A DNA stretch of 33,098 nucleotides from an uncultured Oscillospiraceae bacterium (GTDB lineage: Bacteria; Bacillota; Clostridia; Oscillospirales; Oscillospiraceae). The translations under genes and the position numbers were made by a program. A model generated the notes under the pieces. The model saw only the letters and a program-made list of their open reading frames with translations, had not been told where the DNA came from and ran no database searches. Shown one piece after another: positions 1 to 8,281 of the stretch (the first letter of the stretch is position 1; each line of letters starts with the position of its first letter). The stretch spans positions 1 to 33,098 of the forward strand of contig CANQTO010000032.1 in NCBI GenBank assembly GCA_947626785.1, given 5' to 3'.

Positions 1-10
1 CAAAAAAGGA

Positions 11-42
11 GAGAGTTACCAAGGTCTTCCTTGGCAACTCTC
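11..42. terminator. Rho-independent terminator hairpin
   Basis: A 14-bp stem (11-24 with 29-42, one mismatch, TCTT loop) is flanked by an A-run on the left (2-7) and a T-run on the right. It can therefore stop transcription from either side. It is the last of three hairpins downstream of rnfB. Confidence 0.8.
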
Positions 43-85
43 TTCTTTTTTTCAGGGACTTTTTTCACAGCCCCTTTCAGCTTGC

Positions 86-152
86 AGACAAAGTTCTTTT
101 GGGTTTGTCTACAGTCTGAAAGGACGCCGTCTTATGACAGCGTCCTTTTTTT
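86..152. terminator. Two further hairpins downstream of rnfB
   Basis: Stem 86-92/104-110 (AGACAAA/TTTGTCT) and stem 122-131/136-145 (one mismatch, TTAT loop) lie between rnfB and the terminator at 11-42. The second has a T-run on the plus strand (146-152), so it reads best as a terminator of rightward transcription. On the minus strand it would be the first hairpin met after the rnfB stop. Apart from these hairpins I see nothing in 43-179. Confidence 0.55.
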
Positions 153-179
153 AAACCAGATGTAGACTGAGAGTCCGTC

Positions 180-974
180 TCAGCGCAGGCGGATGATCTT
201 GGAGGGGCACTTCTCGGCGCACTTGCCGCAGCCGGCACACTTGCTGTAGTCGATATGGGCCACGTCGTCGGTGAGGGTGATGGCGCCCTGCTCACACAGC
301 CGCGCGCAGAGGCCGCAGCCGATACAGCCCGCGCCGCAGACCTGCCGCACGATGGGGCCCTTGTCCTTGTTGCTGCACTGGACGGCGTAGGGGGCCTTGT
401 CGGGCACGATCTCGATCAGGTGCTGGGGGCAGGTGGCCACGCACTTACCGCAGGCCACGCACTTGGACCTATCCACCTTCGCCACGCCGTCCACCACGTG
501 GATGGCGTCGAACTGGCAGGCGGCCACGCAGCTGCCGTAGCCCAGGCAGCCGTGGGTGCAGGCCTTGATGCCCTTGCCCGGGATGGTCATGGCCGCCTCG
601 CAGCTCTCGATGCCCACGTAGCTGCACTTGGGCTTCTGCACGTCGCAGGTGCCGGCGCACTTGACGAAGGCCACCTTCTTCTCCCGCTCGGGGGCGGCCA
701 CCACGCCCATGACCACGGCGATCTTCTCGCCCACCGGCGCGCCGCCCACGGGGCAGCCGTTTACCGGCGCCTCGCCCTTGACGATGGCCGCCGCCATGGC
801 GTCACAGCCGGCAAAGCCGCATGCGCCGCAGTTGTTCCCGGGCAGGCACTCGCGCACCGCAGTCTCCCGGGGGTCCACCTCCACCTTGAAGGTCTCGCTG
901 GCGAACACCAGCAGCAGGCCCATCAACAGGCCCACCACGGCCAGCACGATCACCGTTGAAAGAAACATTACCAT
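180..974 (-). CDS. rnfB: Rnf complex subunit RnfB, multi-[4Fe-4S] ferredoxin-accepting subunit
   Basis: RnfB is the cytoplasmic entry subunit of the membrane-bound ferredoxin:NAD+ oxidoreductase. It takes electrons from reduced ferredoxin and passes them into the complex. The 264-residue protein starts with one membrane span (about 2-26). A C-x5-C-x2-C-x4-C cluster follows at Cys43/49/52/57, with Cys74 close behind, then a string of ferredoxin-type motifs (172-182, 217-227, 246-256) and extra cysteines at 106-153. There are 27 Cys in all, the long clostridial form. An AAGGAGGTG ribosome site precedes the ATG. It is the last gene of the rnfCDGEAB-order operon, 15 bases after rnfA, and is followed by a hairpin cluster. 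Confidence 0.95.
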   Translation of the reverse strand: MVMFLSTVIVLAVVGLLMGLLLVFASETFKVEVDPRETAVRECLPGNNCGACGFAGCDAMAAAIVKGEAPVNGCPVGGAPVGEKIAVVMGVVAAPEREKKVAFVKCAGTCDVQKPKCSYVGIESCEAAMTIPGKGIKACTHGCLGYGSCVAACQFDAIHVVDGVAKVDRSKCVACGKCVATCPQHLIEIVPDKAPYAVQCSNKDKGPIVRQVCGAGCIGCGLCARLCEQGAITLTDDVAHIDYSKCAGCGKCAEKCPSKIIRLR

Positions 975-989
975 TTCCGGCGCACCTCC

Positions 990-1571
990 TTAACCCAGGC
1001 TCAGGCCGCCGAAGCCGTAGAAGGCGATCGCCATCAGGCAGGCGGACAGCAGCACGATGGGCGCACCCCGGAAGGGCTTGGGGATGTCGTTGCCCTCGAT
1101 GCGCTCCCGGATCCCGGCCAGCAGGACGATAGCCAGGGTGTAGCCCACGGCGGTCCCGAAGCCGGCAAAGACGCTCTCAAAGAAGCCGAAGCCGTCGGTC
1201 ACGTTGTTCAGGGCCACGCCCAGCACCGCGCAGTTGGTGGTGATGAGGGGCAGGTAGATGCCCAGGGCCTTGTGGATGGCGGGCACCTGCTTTTTCAGGA
1301 ACATCTCCACCACCTGCACCAGGCCCGCGATCACCAGGATGAACACGATGGTCTGGAGGTAGTCCAGACCCAGCCGGTCCAGCACATAGGTGTAGATCAG
1401 GTTGGCTACGCCCGAGGCAATGGTGATGACGAAGATCACGGCCCCGCCCAGGCTGGCGGCGGTCTTGATCTGCTTGCTCACCCCCAGGAACGAACACAGG
1501 CCGAGGAACTGGCTCAGCACCACGTTGTTGACCAGGGCGGTGGTGACGATGACAAGCGCTAAGGATGTCAT
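990..1571 (-). CDS. rnfA: Rnf complex integral membrane subunit RnfA
   Basis: RnfA forms, with RnfE, the membrane core of the Rnf ion pump. In the homologous Nqr complex this pair of subunits holds an intramembrane [2Fe-2S] cluster. The 193-residue protein has about six membrane spans and the expected length. The likely cluster ligands are visible: Cys26 in the FLGLCSFLG segment and Cys114 in TTNCAVLG. The start ATG overlaps the rnfE stop in an ATGA, indicating translational coupling. It lies inside the Rnf operon. Confidence 0.95.
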   Translation of the reverse strand: MTSLALVIVTTALVNNVVLSQFLGLCSFLGVSKQIKTAASLGGAVIFVITIASGVANLIYTYVLDRLGLDYLQTIVFILVIAGLVQVVEMFLKKQVPAIHKALGIYLPLITTNCAVLGVALNNVTDGFGFFESVFAGFGTAVGYTLAIVLLAGIRERIEGNDIPKPFRGAPIVLLSACLMAIAFYGFGGLSLG

Positions 1572-2263
1572 ACCGTGGCCTCCTCTCTATTGACTTCTTC
1601 CTTGGGGTTTTCGCACTTCTGGGCGCAGGTGGCGCAGCAGCCGTCGCAGCCCTCCACCTTCTCGTTGGCCTTGTTGCTGATGCTGGCCCCATTCAGGAAG
1701 GCCACGATCAGCGTCAGCACCAGGAAGGCGCCGGGGGCGCTGGTGAAGATGCCCACCGGCTGATAGAAGGCGGGCATGACCTGAAAGCCGAAGACGGTGC
1801 CGGCCCCGAAGAGCTCACGGATGATGCCGATGACCGTCAGGCCCAGGGTGAAGCCCAGGCCCATGCCCAGGCCGTCAAAGATGCTCAGCACCGGCGGGTT
1901 CTTGCAGGCGTAGGCCTCCGCCCGGCCCAGGATGATGCAGTTGACCACGATCAGGGGGATGTAAATGCCCAGGGCCGCGTCCAGGAAGGGGATGTAGGCC
2001 TTGATGAGCAGCTGCACCACCGTCACCAGGGAGGCCACCACCACGATGTAGGCCGGCAGGTGCACCTGGTCGGGAATGAGCTTCCGGAGCAGGGAGATCA
2101 TCAGGTTCGAGAGGATCAGCACCGCCATAGTGGAAACGCCCATGCCGAAGCCGTTCATGGCCGAGGTGGTGACGGCCAGGGTGGGGCACATGCCCAGCAT
2201 CATGATAAAGGTGGGGTTTTCTTTTACAAGGCCGTTATACAGCCGTTCCATATTTGCGTTCAT
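1568..2263 (-). CDS. rnfE: Rnf complex integral membrane subunit RnfE with Cys-rich C-terminal tail
   Basis: RnfE is the partner of RnfA in the membrane core. The 231-residue protein has about six spans. Cys26 (MLGMCPTLA) and Cys109 (IVVNCIILG) match the cluster-ligand positions of the family. After the last span there is an unusual hydrophilic tail of about 30 residues carrying Cys206, 209, 210, 213 and 217 (pattern C-x2-C-C-x2-C-x3-C). I do not recognise this as part of the normal RnfE fold; it could bind a metal or cluster. The gene starts 15 bases after the rnfDG stop behind GGGAGG, and overlaps rnfA by four bases. Confidence 0.95.
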   Translation of the reverse strand: MNANMERLYNGLVKENPTFIMMLGMCPTLAVTTSAMNGFGMGVSTMAVLILSNLMISLLRKLIPDQVHLPAYIVVVASLVTVVQLLIKAYIPFLDAALGIYIPLIVVNCIILGRAEAYACKNPPVLSIFDGLGMGLGFTLGLTVIGIIRELFGAGTVFGFQVMPAFYQPVGIFTSAPGAFLVLTLIVAFLNGASISNKANEKVEGCDGCCATCAQKCENPKEEVNREEATV

Positions 2264-2278
2264 GTCTCTGCCCCTCCC

Positions 2279-3784
2279 TTACTTCAGAAATTCGTTGTAG
2301 AAGGCCAGCGCCGCGTTCACTGCGCTCACCACGGAGCTGGAGCTGACCGTTGCGCCGGAGACGCCGTCGATATCCGTCCCCAGCACCAGGGCGCTGGAGT
2401 TGATGCCGGCGAACTGGTCTTTGAAGGCGGGCTCGTCGCAGAGCATGCCCTTGCCCGGGGTCTCGTTGAGCTCGGTGAAGGCGATGCCCAGGATAGTCCC
2501 GTCCGGCGCGATGCCCACGGACACGCTCAGGGTGCCGTCGAAGGCCTGGGAGTTGGTCACGTTGATGGCGCAGCCCACGTTATTCCCGGAAGCGTCGGTG
2601 CCGACAACGGCCTCGTTGACGGTGTTGCGGCCGAACTCCGTGCCGTCCAGGCTCTCCAGAGCGGCGGAGACCTCGTCCTCATAGCCCACTTCCTCAGCCC
2701 CCGGCAGCACCGCCAGGTAGGAGGCGGCGTTGGCGGCCAGGGCCTGGGCCTCGATGGCCGGGGCCGTGACCATGTTCACAGCGCCCAGGGCCACGCCGGA
2801 GATCAGGGCGATGACCATCAGGGCCAGAGCGGCCTTGGGGAGCTTGGGCTTGGGCTTGCGCTTGTTGTCCCCCAGGCCGAAGGGCTTGGGAATGGCCACC
2901 CGGTCGATCAGAGGCACGGCCAGGTTGCACAGCAGGATGGAATAGCTCACGTTGTCGGCAGTGCTGCCATAGATGCGCAGGACCGCCGCCAGAAGGCCCA
3001 CGATGATCCCATAGGCCGCCTGGCCCCGCACGGTGACGGGACTGGTGACCGGGTCGTTTGCCATGAAGAAGGCCGCCATCAAAAGCCCGCCGCCGCAGAC
3101 CTCCGCCAGAAGGTACAGGGGGTGGAAGCCGCCCTCGCCGCCCAGGCCCATAGCCAGGGCGAAGCTGGCGATGACCGTCACGGGGATGTGCCAGGTGATG
3201 GTGCCGCAGAGGAGCAGGTAAAGCCCGCCGATCAGCAGGGCCGCCCCGCTGACGCCGATGACGCCGCCGCCGAAGCCCAGGAACATCTCCAGCACGTCCA
3301 CGGTCCCGCCGCCGTTGAGAACGGCCAGGGGCGTGGCGGAGGAGACGCCGTCCACGGCGAAATTGCTCATGGCGGAGCTGAAGGAGATCATCAGGAAGCA
3401 GCGGCCGGCCAGGGCCGGGTTCACCACATTCTGCCCCAGGCCGCCGAACAGGCACTTGACGAAGAGGATGGCGAACAGGGCGCCCAGATAGGGCACGTAC
3501 AGGGGCACGGTGGGGGGCAGGCTCAGGCCCAGCAGCAGGCCCGTGACCACGGCGGAGCCGTCGGACAGGGTGTTGGGCCGGTGGCAGAGAAAGTCAAAGA
3601 CGAACTCCGTGAGCACAGCCGTGACGACGCTGGCGGCCAGGATCAGGAAGGCGTGGAGCCCGTAGAGGTACACGCCGAAGACGGAGGCCGGCAGCAGGGC
3701 CAGGATCACGTCGTACATCACCTTGCCGGTGGTCAGGCGGCTGCGGATATGGGGCGCGGAGGAGACGTTCAGCAGTCCGTTCAT
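2279..3784 (-). CDS. rnfD-rnfG: Fused RnfD-RnfG, the two covalent-flavin subunits of Rnf in one chain
   Basis: One 501-residue ORF covers two subunits that are normally separate. Residues 1 to about 310 are RnfD: multiple membrane spans and an FMN-attachment-like motif, DGVSSATPLA, with Thr151 as the probable flavinylated residue. A basic, proline-rich cytoplasmic linker (NKRKPKPKLPKA) follows. Then comes an RnfG-type membrane anchor and an extracytoplasmic FMN-binding domain, with DGVSGATVS near the C-terminus (Thr479). The positively charged linker fits a cytoplasmic location, so topology would be preserved. The gene overlaps the rnfC stop by four bases and sits where separate rnfD and rnfG lie in other Clostridia. 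No internal stop or frameshift is seen at the junction. Confidence 0.93.
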   Translation of the reverse strand: MNGLLNVSSAPHIRSRLTTGKVMYDVILALLPASVFGVYLYGLHAFLILAASVVTAVLTEFVFDFLCHRPNTLSDGSAVVTGLLLGLSLPPTVPLYVPYLGALFAILFVKCLFGGLGQNVVNPALAGRCFLMISFSSAMSNFAVDGVSSATPLAVLNGGGTVDVLEMFLGFGGGVIGVSGAALLIGGLYLLLCGTITWHIPVTVIASFALAMGLGGEGGFHPLYLLAEVCGGGLLMAAFFMANDPVTSPVTVRGQAAYGIIVGLLAAVLRIYGSTADNVSYSILLCNLAVPLIDRVAIPKPFGLGDNKRKPKPKLPKAALALMVIALISGVALGAVNMVTAPAIEAQALAANAASYLAVLPGAEEVGYEDEVSAALESLDGTEFGRNTVNEAVVGTDASGNNVGCAINVTNSQAFDGTLSVSVGIAPDGTILGIAFTELNETPGKGMLCDEPAFKDQFAGINSSALVLGTDIDGVSGATVSSSSVVSAVNAALAFYNEFLK

Positions 3785-5151
3785 ACAGTTGCCGCCTCCT
3801 TTTCCGCGTTCTTGGCCGCCTGGACCGCCTCATTGTGGGCAATGGTGCCCTTGGTGAGCTTAAAGAGCTGCATCAGCGGCCGCTTGGCCGGGCAGATGTA
3901 GGTGCAGGCCCCGCAGCCCAGGCAGTCCAGCCCGTGGAGCTTGATGTAGCGGTCATAGTCCTTCCGCTCGGCGTAGAAGGCCAGCATCTGGGGCACCAGC
4001 CCCACCGGGCAGGCCCGGGCGCAGCGGCCGCAGCGGATGCAGTGGGTCAGCTGCCCGTCCGCCTTCTCCACCGGGTCCTCGGTCAGGCAGATGAGGGCGT
4101 TGTAGGGCTTGGCCACCGGCCGGTCCAGGTTGGTGATGGCCATGCCCATCATAGGCCCGCCGATGATGACCTTCTTGGGCTCGGCCTTCAGGCCGCCGGC
4201 GGCCTCCAGCAGCTCTCTGAGATTGGTGCCCAGCTTGACCATAAAGTTTCCGGGGTTCGCCACCGCGTCTCCGGTGACGGTGAAGCCCTTCTCCATCAGC
4301 GGCTCGTTCATGCACACCGCGTGGTAGACGGCCGCCAGGGTGGTCACGTTGTTGATGACGCAGCCTAAGTTCTCCGGCGTGTCGTCCGAGGCCATTTTCC
4401 GCCCGGTGACCGCGTGGACCAGGTTCCGCTCGCTGCCCTGAGGGTACTTCACCTTCAGGGGCATGACCTCGATGCGGCCGTTGCCCTTGATCTCGCTGCT
4501 GATGGCCTCGATGGCGTCTTTTTTGTCCGCCTCGATGGCGATAACGCCCTTGGCCTCCGGGAAGAGGCGCAGAGCGATCTTCAGGCCGCCCACGACCCAC
4601 TCCGGCTTCTCGGCCATGAGCTGCTCGTCGCAGGTGATGTAGGGCTCGCACTCGGAGCCGTTGGCGATGAAGTAGTCGATGTCCTCCGGGTGCGCCGGGG
4701 TCAGCTTCACGTGGGTGGGCACGCCGGTGACGCCCTGACCCAGGCCGATGACGCCGGCGTCCATGATCTTCTGGATGATCTCTTTGTCGGTGAGATCCTG
4801 ATAGTTGCAGGGGGTCCCGATGCCCTCGGCCAGGGTGAACTGCCCGTCGTTTTCAATGACGATGCACCTGTCTACAACGCCGGCGGTGGTCATGCGGGCC
4901 TCGATGGCTTTCACCTTGCCGGAGCCGGAGCTGATGATATTGGCGGAGTTGTAGCCGTCCGCTTTGGCGATCACCTGCCCCGCCAGGACAGGGTCGCCCT
5001 TCTTGACCACCGGGATCGCGGGCTTCCCGGTGTGTTGGCTCAGGGGGAAGACCAGGTCCCCCTTGGGCAGGTAGAACTGAATGGGCTTGCCTCTGGTCAG
5101 TTCCTTCCCGCCCGCGGGACGCACGCCTCCCCGAAAGGATTTCAGTGCCAT
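3781..5151 (-). CDS. rnfC: Rnf complex subunit RnfC, NADH-binding and Fe-S subunit
   Basis: RnfC is the peripheral cytoplasmic subunit carrying the NAD(H)/FMN site and two [4Fe-4S] clusters. The 456-residue protein begins with the typical GGVRP segment and a biotinyl-lipoyl-like hairpin region. The complex-I-51-kDa-like part contains NGSECEPYIT. Two ferredoxin motifs follow near residues 371-381 (CIRCGRCARAC) and 410-420 (CLGCGACTYIC). An AAAGGAGAG site precedes the ATG. It starts 33 bases after the reductase gene, so the two are very probably co-transcribed. Confidence 0.96.
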   Translation of the reverse strand: MALKSFRGGVRPAGGKELTRGKPIQFYLPKGDLVFPLSQHTGKPAIPVVKKGDPVLAGQVIAKADGYNSANIISSGSGKVKAIEARMTTAGVVDRCIVIENDGQFTLAEGIGTPCNYQDLTDKEIIQKIMDAGVIGLGQGVTGVPTHVKLTPAHPEDIDYFIANGSECEPYITCDEQLMAEKPEWVVGGLKIALRLFPEAKGVIAIEADKKDAIEAISSEIKGNGRIEVMPLKVKYPQGSERNLVHAVTGRKMASDDTPENLGCVINNVTTLAAVYHAVCMNEPLMEKGFTVTGDAVANPGNFMVKLGTNLRELLEAAGGLKAEPKKVIIGGPMMGMAITNLDRPVAKPYNALICLTEDPVEKADGQLTHCIRCGRCARACPVGLVPQMLAFYAERKDYDRYIKLHGLDCLGCGACTYICPAKRPLMQLFKLTKGTIAHNEAVQAAKNAEKEAATV

Positions 5152-5184
5152 AGTCTCTCCTTTCTTTTGCTGGGGCGGGTGGAC

Positions 5185-7242
5185 TTAAAGATGCGCGACG
5201 ATCTTGGCGGCGTGGCGGCCAAAGGTCATGGTGCGGCCGCAGGCGAGGCCCGTGAACAGGTTGGGATAGGTCTGGGCGAAGAAGCCGCCGGTGCAGTCGC
5301 CGGTAGCCCAAAGGCCCTCGATGGGCGTGCCGTCCTCCCGGATGACCTGCATGTCGGTATTGATGCGGCAGCCGTTGAGGGTGGTCAGATGCCAGGCGCC
5401 TACGCGCACGCCGTAGAAGGGGGCCTGGGTCACGGGAGTGATCCGGTGGGCCTCCTTGCCGTAGTCCTCGTCCACGCCGGTCTCGGCAAAGCTGTTGTAC
5501 CGCTCCACGGCGGCCACCAGGTTCTCAACGGGGATGTTCAGGCCCTTGGCCAGGTCCTCGATGGTGTCGGCCTTGACCACATAGCCCTCCTCCACGAACT
5601 GGCCGGTGAGCTGATCCCACACGCTGTCAAAGTCCCGGTTGGAGGGAGCGCCGTTGTCGAAGGGGAACAGGCGGCAGCAGCCCACCTCGTCGAACTGCTC
5701 GGCGTAGGCCTTGGCGTTGGAGTCAAAGATATCGCAGTATGTATGGTTCGGCTGCATATACATGCTGTGGAGCATGAACTCATAGGGGCCGGACTCGTTG
5801 CAGAAGCGCTTGCCGTTGAGATTGACCTTCATAAAGGGCTGCTCGCCGAACCAGAACATCTTGCCGTTGGTCTTGTACCCGGCGGTCTCGGTGGGCAGGC
5901 AGCAGGCCCGGTTGAACATCATGGAGGCGTGGGTGGGGTCGAGAGCCGCGCCCGCCCAGAGCATGGCCTTGATGCCGGAGCCGTCGCAGGTGGAGCCGGC
6001 GGGCAGGTTGATCTTCATGGCCAGGGTGTGGGGCTGAAGGGCCTGCATCATCTCGGTGTTGCTGGCATAGCCGCCGGCGCACATGATGACGCCCTTGGAG
6101 GCGTTGATGCGGATGTAGTGGCTGTCGGTCACGTCCTGGGCGATGACGCCGGTGACCTTGCCGTTGGCGTCCTGCTCCAACTTGACGAGCCCGGTGTTGC
6201 AGCGGAACTGCACGCCCATGGAGTCGCAGTACTGGCGGAAATAGACCTGGGTGTCCATCCCCTCGGGCGCGCCGGGCAGGGTCTCGGGGCTGTGGCCGCT
6301 GGCATAGGCCTTATCCCGGGCGTGGTCTTCGATGTTGCCCACGCCGGCCTCGTGATTCATCACGAAGTAGCCGCTGCCCTCCAGAATATCGGTGAGCCAG
6401 TCCACCAGTTCGCCGGACTCGTCCTCCCAGACCTTGATCAGGTCGGAGTCCACATAGCCGCCGCCGTAGCGGACGATGTCCTGCAGGGCCTCGGTCTTGT
6501 CGATGGCGTACTTGGGGTCCTTGGCGATGCTCTCCAGCTGCTTTTTGGAGCCGATGGAGCCGATATCGTGGCGGATGTTGGTAGTCTCCTCCCGCTTCTC
6601 GATGACCAGGACCTTGGCACCCTCTTCAGCGGCGGTCATGGTGGTGATCCAGCCGCCGGTGCCGCAGCCCACCACCAGGACCTCGGTGTCCAGGGTCTCG
6701 GTGATGTCGCTCTCGGGGATCTCCGGGGCGGTGCCCAGCCAATCGGAGGAGCCGCCGGCGGCAGCCTCGCCGCCGCCCAGGGTGACGGTGGTGCCGGAGG
6801 CCTGGGAGATGCAGTCCGCCGCGGCGGTCTTGATCGCGTCGCTGGTGACAGTCGCGCCGGTGACCCCGTCCACGTCTGCGGACTGGGCCTGGAGAATGGC
6901 GCTGGCCATCTGGTCGCCGATCTTGCCGCCGATATCCGGCGTCTCTCCGGAGACGTCGATCTGCACGTCGGTGATGCTCTTCTCGTCAAAGGTCATGGTG
7001 ACCTTCACGTCGCTGCCGATGCCTCTGGCGCTGGCCTCATAGGTGCCGGGGGTAAAGGTCAGGCCGGAGAGGGCCTCGGGGGGGACGATGGCGTCAACGC
7101 TGCCGCCCAGGGCGGGCTTGGCGGCCTTGCTGTCCTGCAGGGAGTACTCACAGCCCTGCAAGACGCCCAGGGTCGCCACGCTGACAGCGCCGGCGGCGAT
7201 TCCCTTGATAAATTCTCTGCGGGTGATTTCCGGTTTTGCCAT
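5185..7242 (-). CDS. Tat-exported flavoprotein reductase (FMN-binding + FAD_binding_2), substrate unknown
   Basis: A 685-residue protein of the fumarate/urocanate reductase-like family. A twin-arginine signal (TRREFIKG, Arg8-Arg9) and hydrophobic stretch end in LQGC (Cys31), so it may be a Tat-exported lipoprotein. Residues about 55-145 are an FMN-binding domain with DGVTGATVTS (Thr131 the probable flavinylated residue). From about 185 follows a flavin-binding Rossmann fold (VVGCGTGG). Compared from memory with Shewanella fumarate reductase, three classical residues look changed: the acid Arg of the ELTTRD segment aligns with Tyr in NESGPYE, the HHTMGG His is lost (TLNGC), and the NRLGGNA Arg is lost (YPNLFTGLACG). 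Fumarate and urocanate are thus unlikely substrates. The start is set at 7242 because GGAGGAG lies just upstream; an in-frame GTG at 7260 overlaps that site. It leads the rnf operon. Confidence 0.85.
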   Translation of the reverse strand: MAKPEITRREFIKGIAAGAVSVATLGVLQGCEYSLQDSKAAKPALGGSVDAIVPPEALSGLTFTPGTYEASARGIGSDVKVTMTFDEKSITDVQIDVSGETPDIGGKIGDQMASAILQAQSADVDGVTGATVTSDAIKTAAADCISQASGTTVTLGGGEAAAGGSSDWLGTAPEIPESDITETLDTEVLVVGCGTGGWITTMTAAEEGAKVLVIEKREETTNIRHDIGSIGSKKQLESIAKDPKYAIDKTEALQDIVRYGGGYVDSDLIKVWEDESGELVDWLTDILEGSGYFVMNHEAGVGNIEDHARDKAYASGHSPETLPGAPEGMDTQVYFRQYCDSMGVQFRCNTGLVKLEQDANGKVTGVIAQDVTDSHYIRINASKGVIMCAGGYASNTEMMQALQPHTLAMKINLPAGSTCDGSGIKAMLWAGAALDPTHASMMFNRACCLPTETAGYKTNGKMFWFGEQPFMKVNLNGKRFCNESGPYEFMLHSMYMQPNHTYCDIFDSNAKAYAEQFDEVGCCRLFPFDNGAPSNRDFDSVWDQLTGQFVEEGYVVKADTIEDLAKGLNIPVENLVAAVERYNSFAETGVDEDYGKEAHRITPVTQAPFYGVRVGAWHLTTLNGCRINTDMQVIREDGTPIEGLWATGDCTGGFFAQTYPNLFTGLACGRTMTFGRHAAKIVAHL

Positions 7243-7291
7243 GGTTCTTTTCTCCTCCACTCTTTAATTGATTGCTAAAACTAAGGAACAA

Positions 7292-7319
7292 GATATATGC
7301 GAAAAACGCCAGGGGTCAA
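7292..7319 (-). promoter_or_regulatory. Possible promoter of the reductase-rnf operon
   Basis: On the minus strand TTGACC (7314-7319) and TATATC (7292-7297) are 16 bases apart, upstream of the reductase start. The -35 lies in the loop of the hairpin after tatC. The match is partial, so this is tentative. Confidence 0.3.
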
Positions 7320-7359
7320 ACAGGCGTTTTTCTTTGCTCACCGATTTCCCACCGGTGAG
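7301..7359 (-). terminator. Hairpins between tatC and the reductase gene
   Basis: A perfect 10-bp stem (7301-7310 with 7323-7332, GAAAAACGCC/GGCGTTTTTC) carries its T-run inside the stem. A second 7-bp hairpin (7337-7343 with 7353-7359) abuts the tatC stop. Together they should end or attenuate the tat transcript before the reductase gene. Confidence 0.65.
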
Positions 7360-8112
7360 TTATGCGTGTTTTTTCCGCCCGAACAGGCGGCTGAGCAGGA
7401 TGCTCAGCTCATACAGGCCGATCATAGGCACCGCCACCATCACCTGGGATACCACGTCCGGCGGCGTGATGACCGCGGCCAGCAGGAAGATGACAACGAT
7501 CATGACCCGGCGGCCCTTCACCATCCACTCCGCCTTTAAGATCCCCAACACCGTCAGCAGCACGGAGATCACCGGCAGCTCGAACACGGCCCCGAACACC
7601 ACGAACACCGTCAGCAGGAAGCTCACATACTGCTGGATGCTGATGGAGGCGGCCACGCTCACCTGGGCGCTGAACTGGATGAGAAAGCGCAGCGTGAAGG
7701 GCAGCATGAGGGCATAGGCGAACAGCACGCCGCCGCAGAAGCAGAGCGTGCCGAAAAACAGCGCCCCCCGCACGAAGCTCTTCTCCCGGCGGGTCAGGCC
7801 GGGGCTGCAAAAGGCGTAGACGTGATAGGCGATAAAGGGGAAGGCCAGAGCCAGCCCTCCGGTCAGCGCGATGGACAGATACACCATCAGCAGCTCCTGG
7901 GGGGCGATGTACACATAGACATAGCCGTAGGCCACGCCCATATCCGTCAGCAGAGTCACCAGACGGGGGGCGCAGCTCAGGCACAGGGCAAAGCCCGCCG
8001 CCAGGGCGATCAGGCAGATGAGGCTCCGGTCCCGCAGCTCCTTCAGGTGGCCCGACAGGCTCATGCTCCCGTCGGGGTTGGCCTTGGCCCGGCGTTTTTT
8101 ACTCCTTGCCAT
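7360..8112 (-). CDS. tatC: Sec-independent protein translocase TatC
   Basis: TatC is the receptor core of the twin-arginine translocase and binds the RR signal of folded cargo. The 250-residue protein has a basic N-terminus, the conserved HLKELRDR entry motif and about six membrane spans, the normal size and layout. The start overlaps the end of tatA by 14 bases, so the genes are translationally coupled. It is the last gene of the tatB-like/tatA/tatC operon. The adjacent gene encodes a Tat-signal flavoprotein, its likely cargo. Confidence 0.95.
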   Translation of the reverse strand: MARSKKRRAKANPDGSMSLSGHLKELRDRSLICLIALAAGFALCLSCAPRLVTLLTDMGVAYGYVYVYIAPQELLMVYLSIALTGGLALAFPFIAYHVYAFCSPGLTRREKSFVRGALFFGTLCFCGGVLFAYALMLPFTLRFLIQFSAQVSVAASISIQQYVSFLLTVFVVFGAVFELPVISVLLTVLGILKAEWMVKGRRVMIVVIFLLAAVITPPDVVSQVMVAVPMIGLYELSILLSRLFGRKKHA

Positions 8113-8281
8113 CCTCGCTCTTGGCGTCCTTGTCCTTGCTCTCTTCCTCCTCGGCCATGCCGTCCTTGAAGCTCTTGACGCTCTTGCCGAACATCTTGGT
8201 CAGCTTGGGGATCTGGGTGGGTCCAAAGAGGACGATCACGATGATGAGAATGACGATAAGCTCGGTGGGTCCCAGTTTCAT
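8099..8281 (-). CDS. tatA: Twin-arginine translocase subunit TatA
   Basis: This 60-residue protein forms the size-adaptable pore of the Tat system. It has the family layout: a short N-terminal membrane span (about 6-19), the FGPTQIPKL hinge with the conserved FGP, an amphipathic helix (KMFGKSVKSFKDG) and a short acidic/lysine tail. An AGGAGAAAAGGT site precedes the ATG, which overlaps the upstream tatB-like stop as ATGA. It overlaps tatC by 14 bases. Confidence 0.93.
   Translation of the reverse strand: MKLGPTELIVILIIVIVLFGPTQIPKLTKMFGKSVKSFKDGMAEEEESKDKDAKSEDGKE

Noticed and set aside
1565-3901. Long open frame on the plus strand (778 codons) over the Rnf genes
   Set aside because: Antisense shadow of GC-rich coding DNA; low-complexity His/Gly/Ala/Gln-rich translation, no ribosome site, and clear Rnf proteins on the other strand.
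4414-7278. 954-codon plus-strand frame over rnfC and the reductase
   Set aside because: Same kind of antisense artefact: repetitive Gly/Val/Leu/His composition and no recognisable domain.
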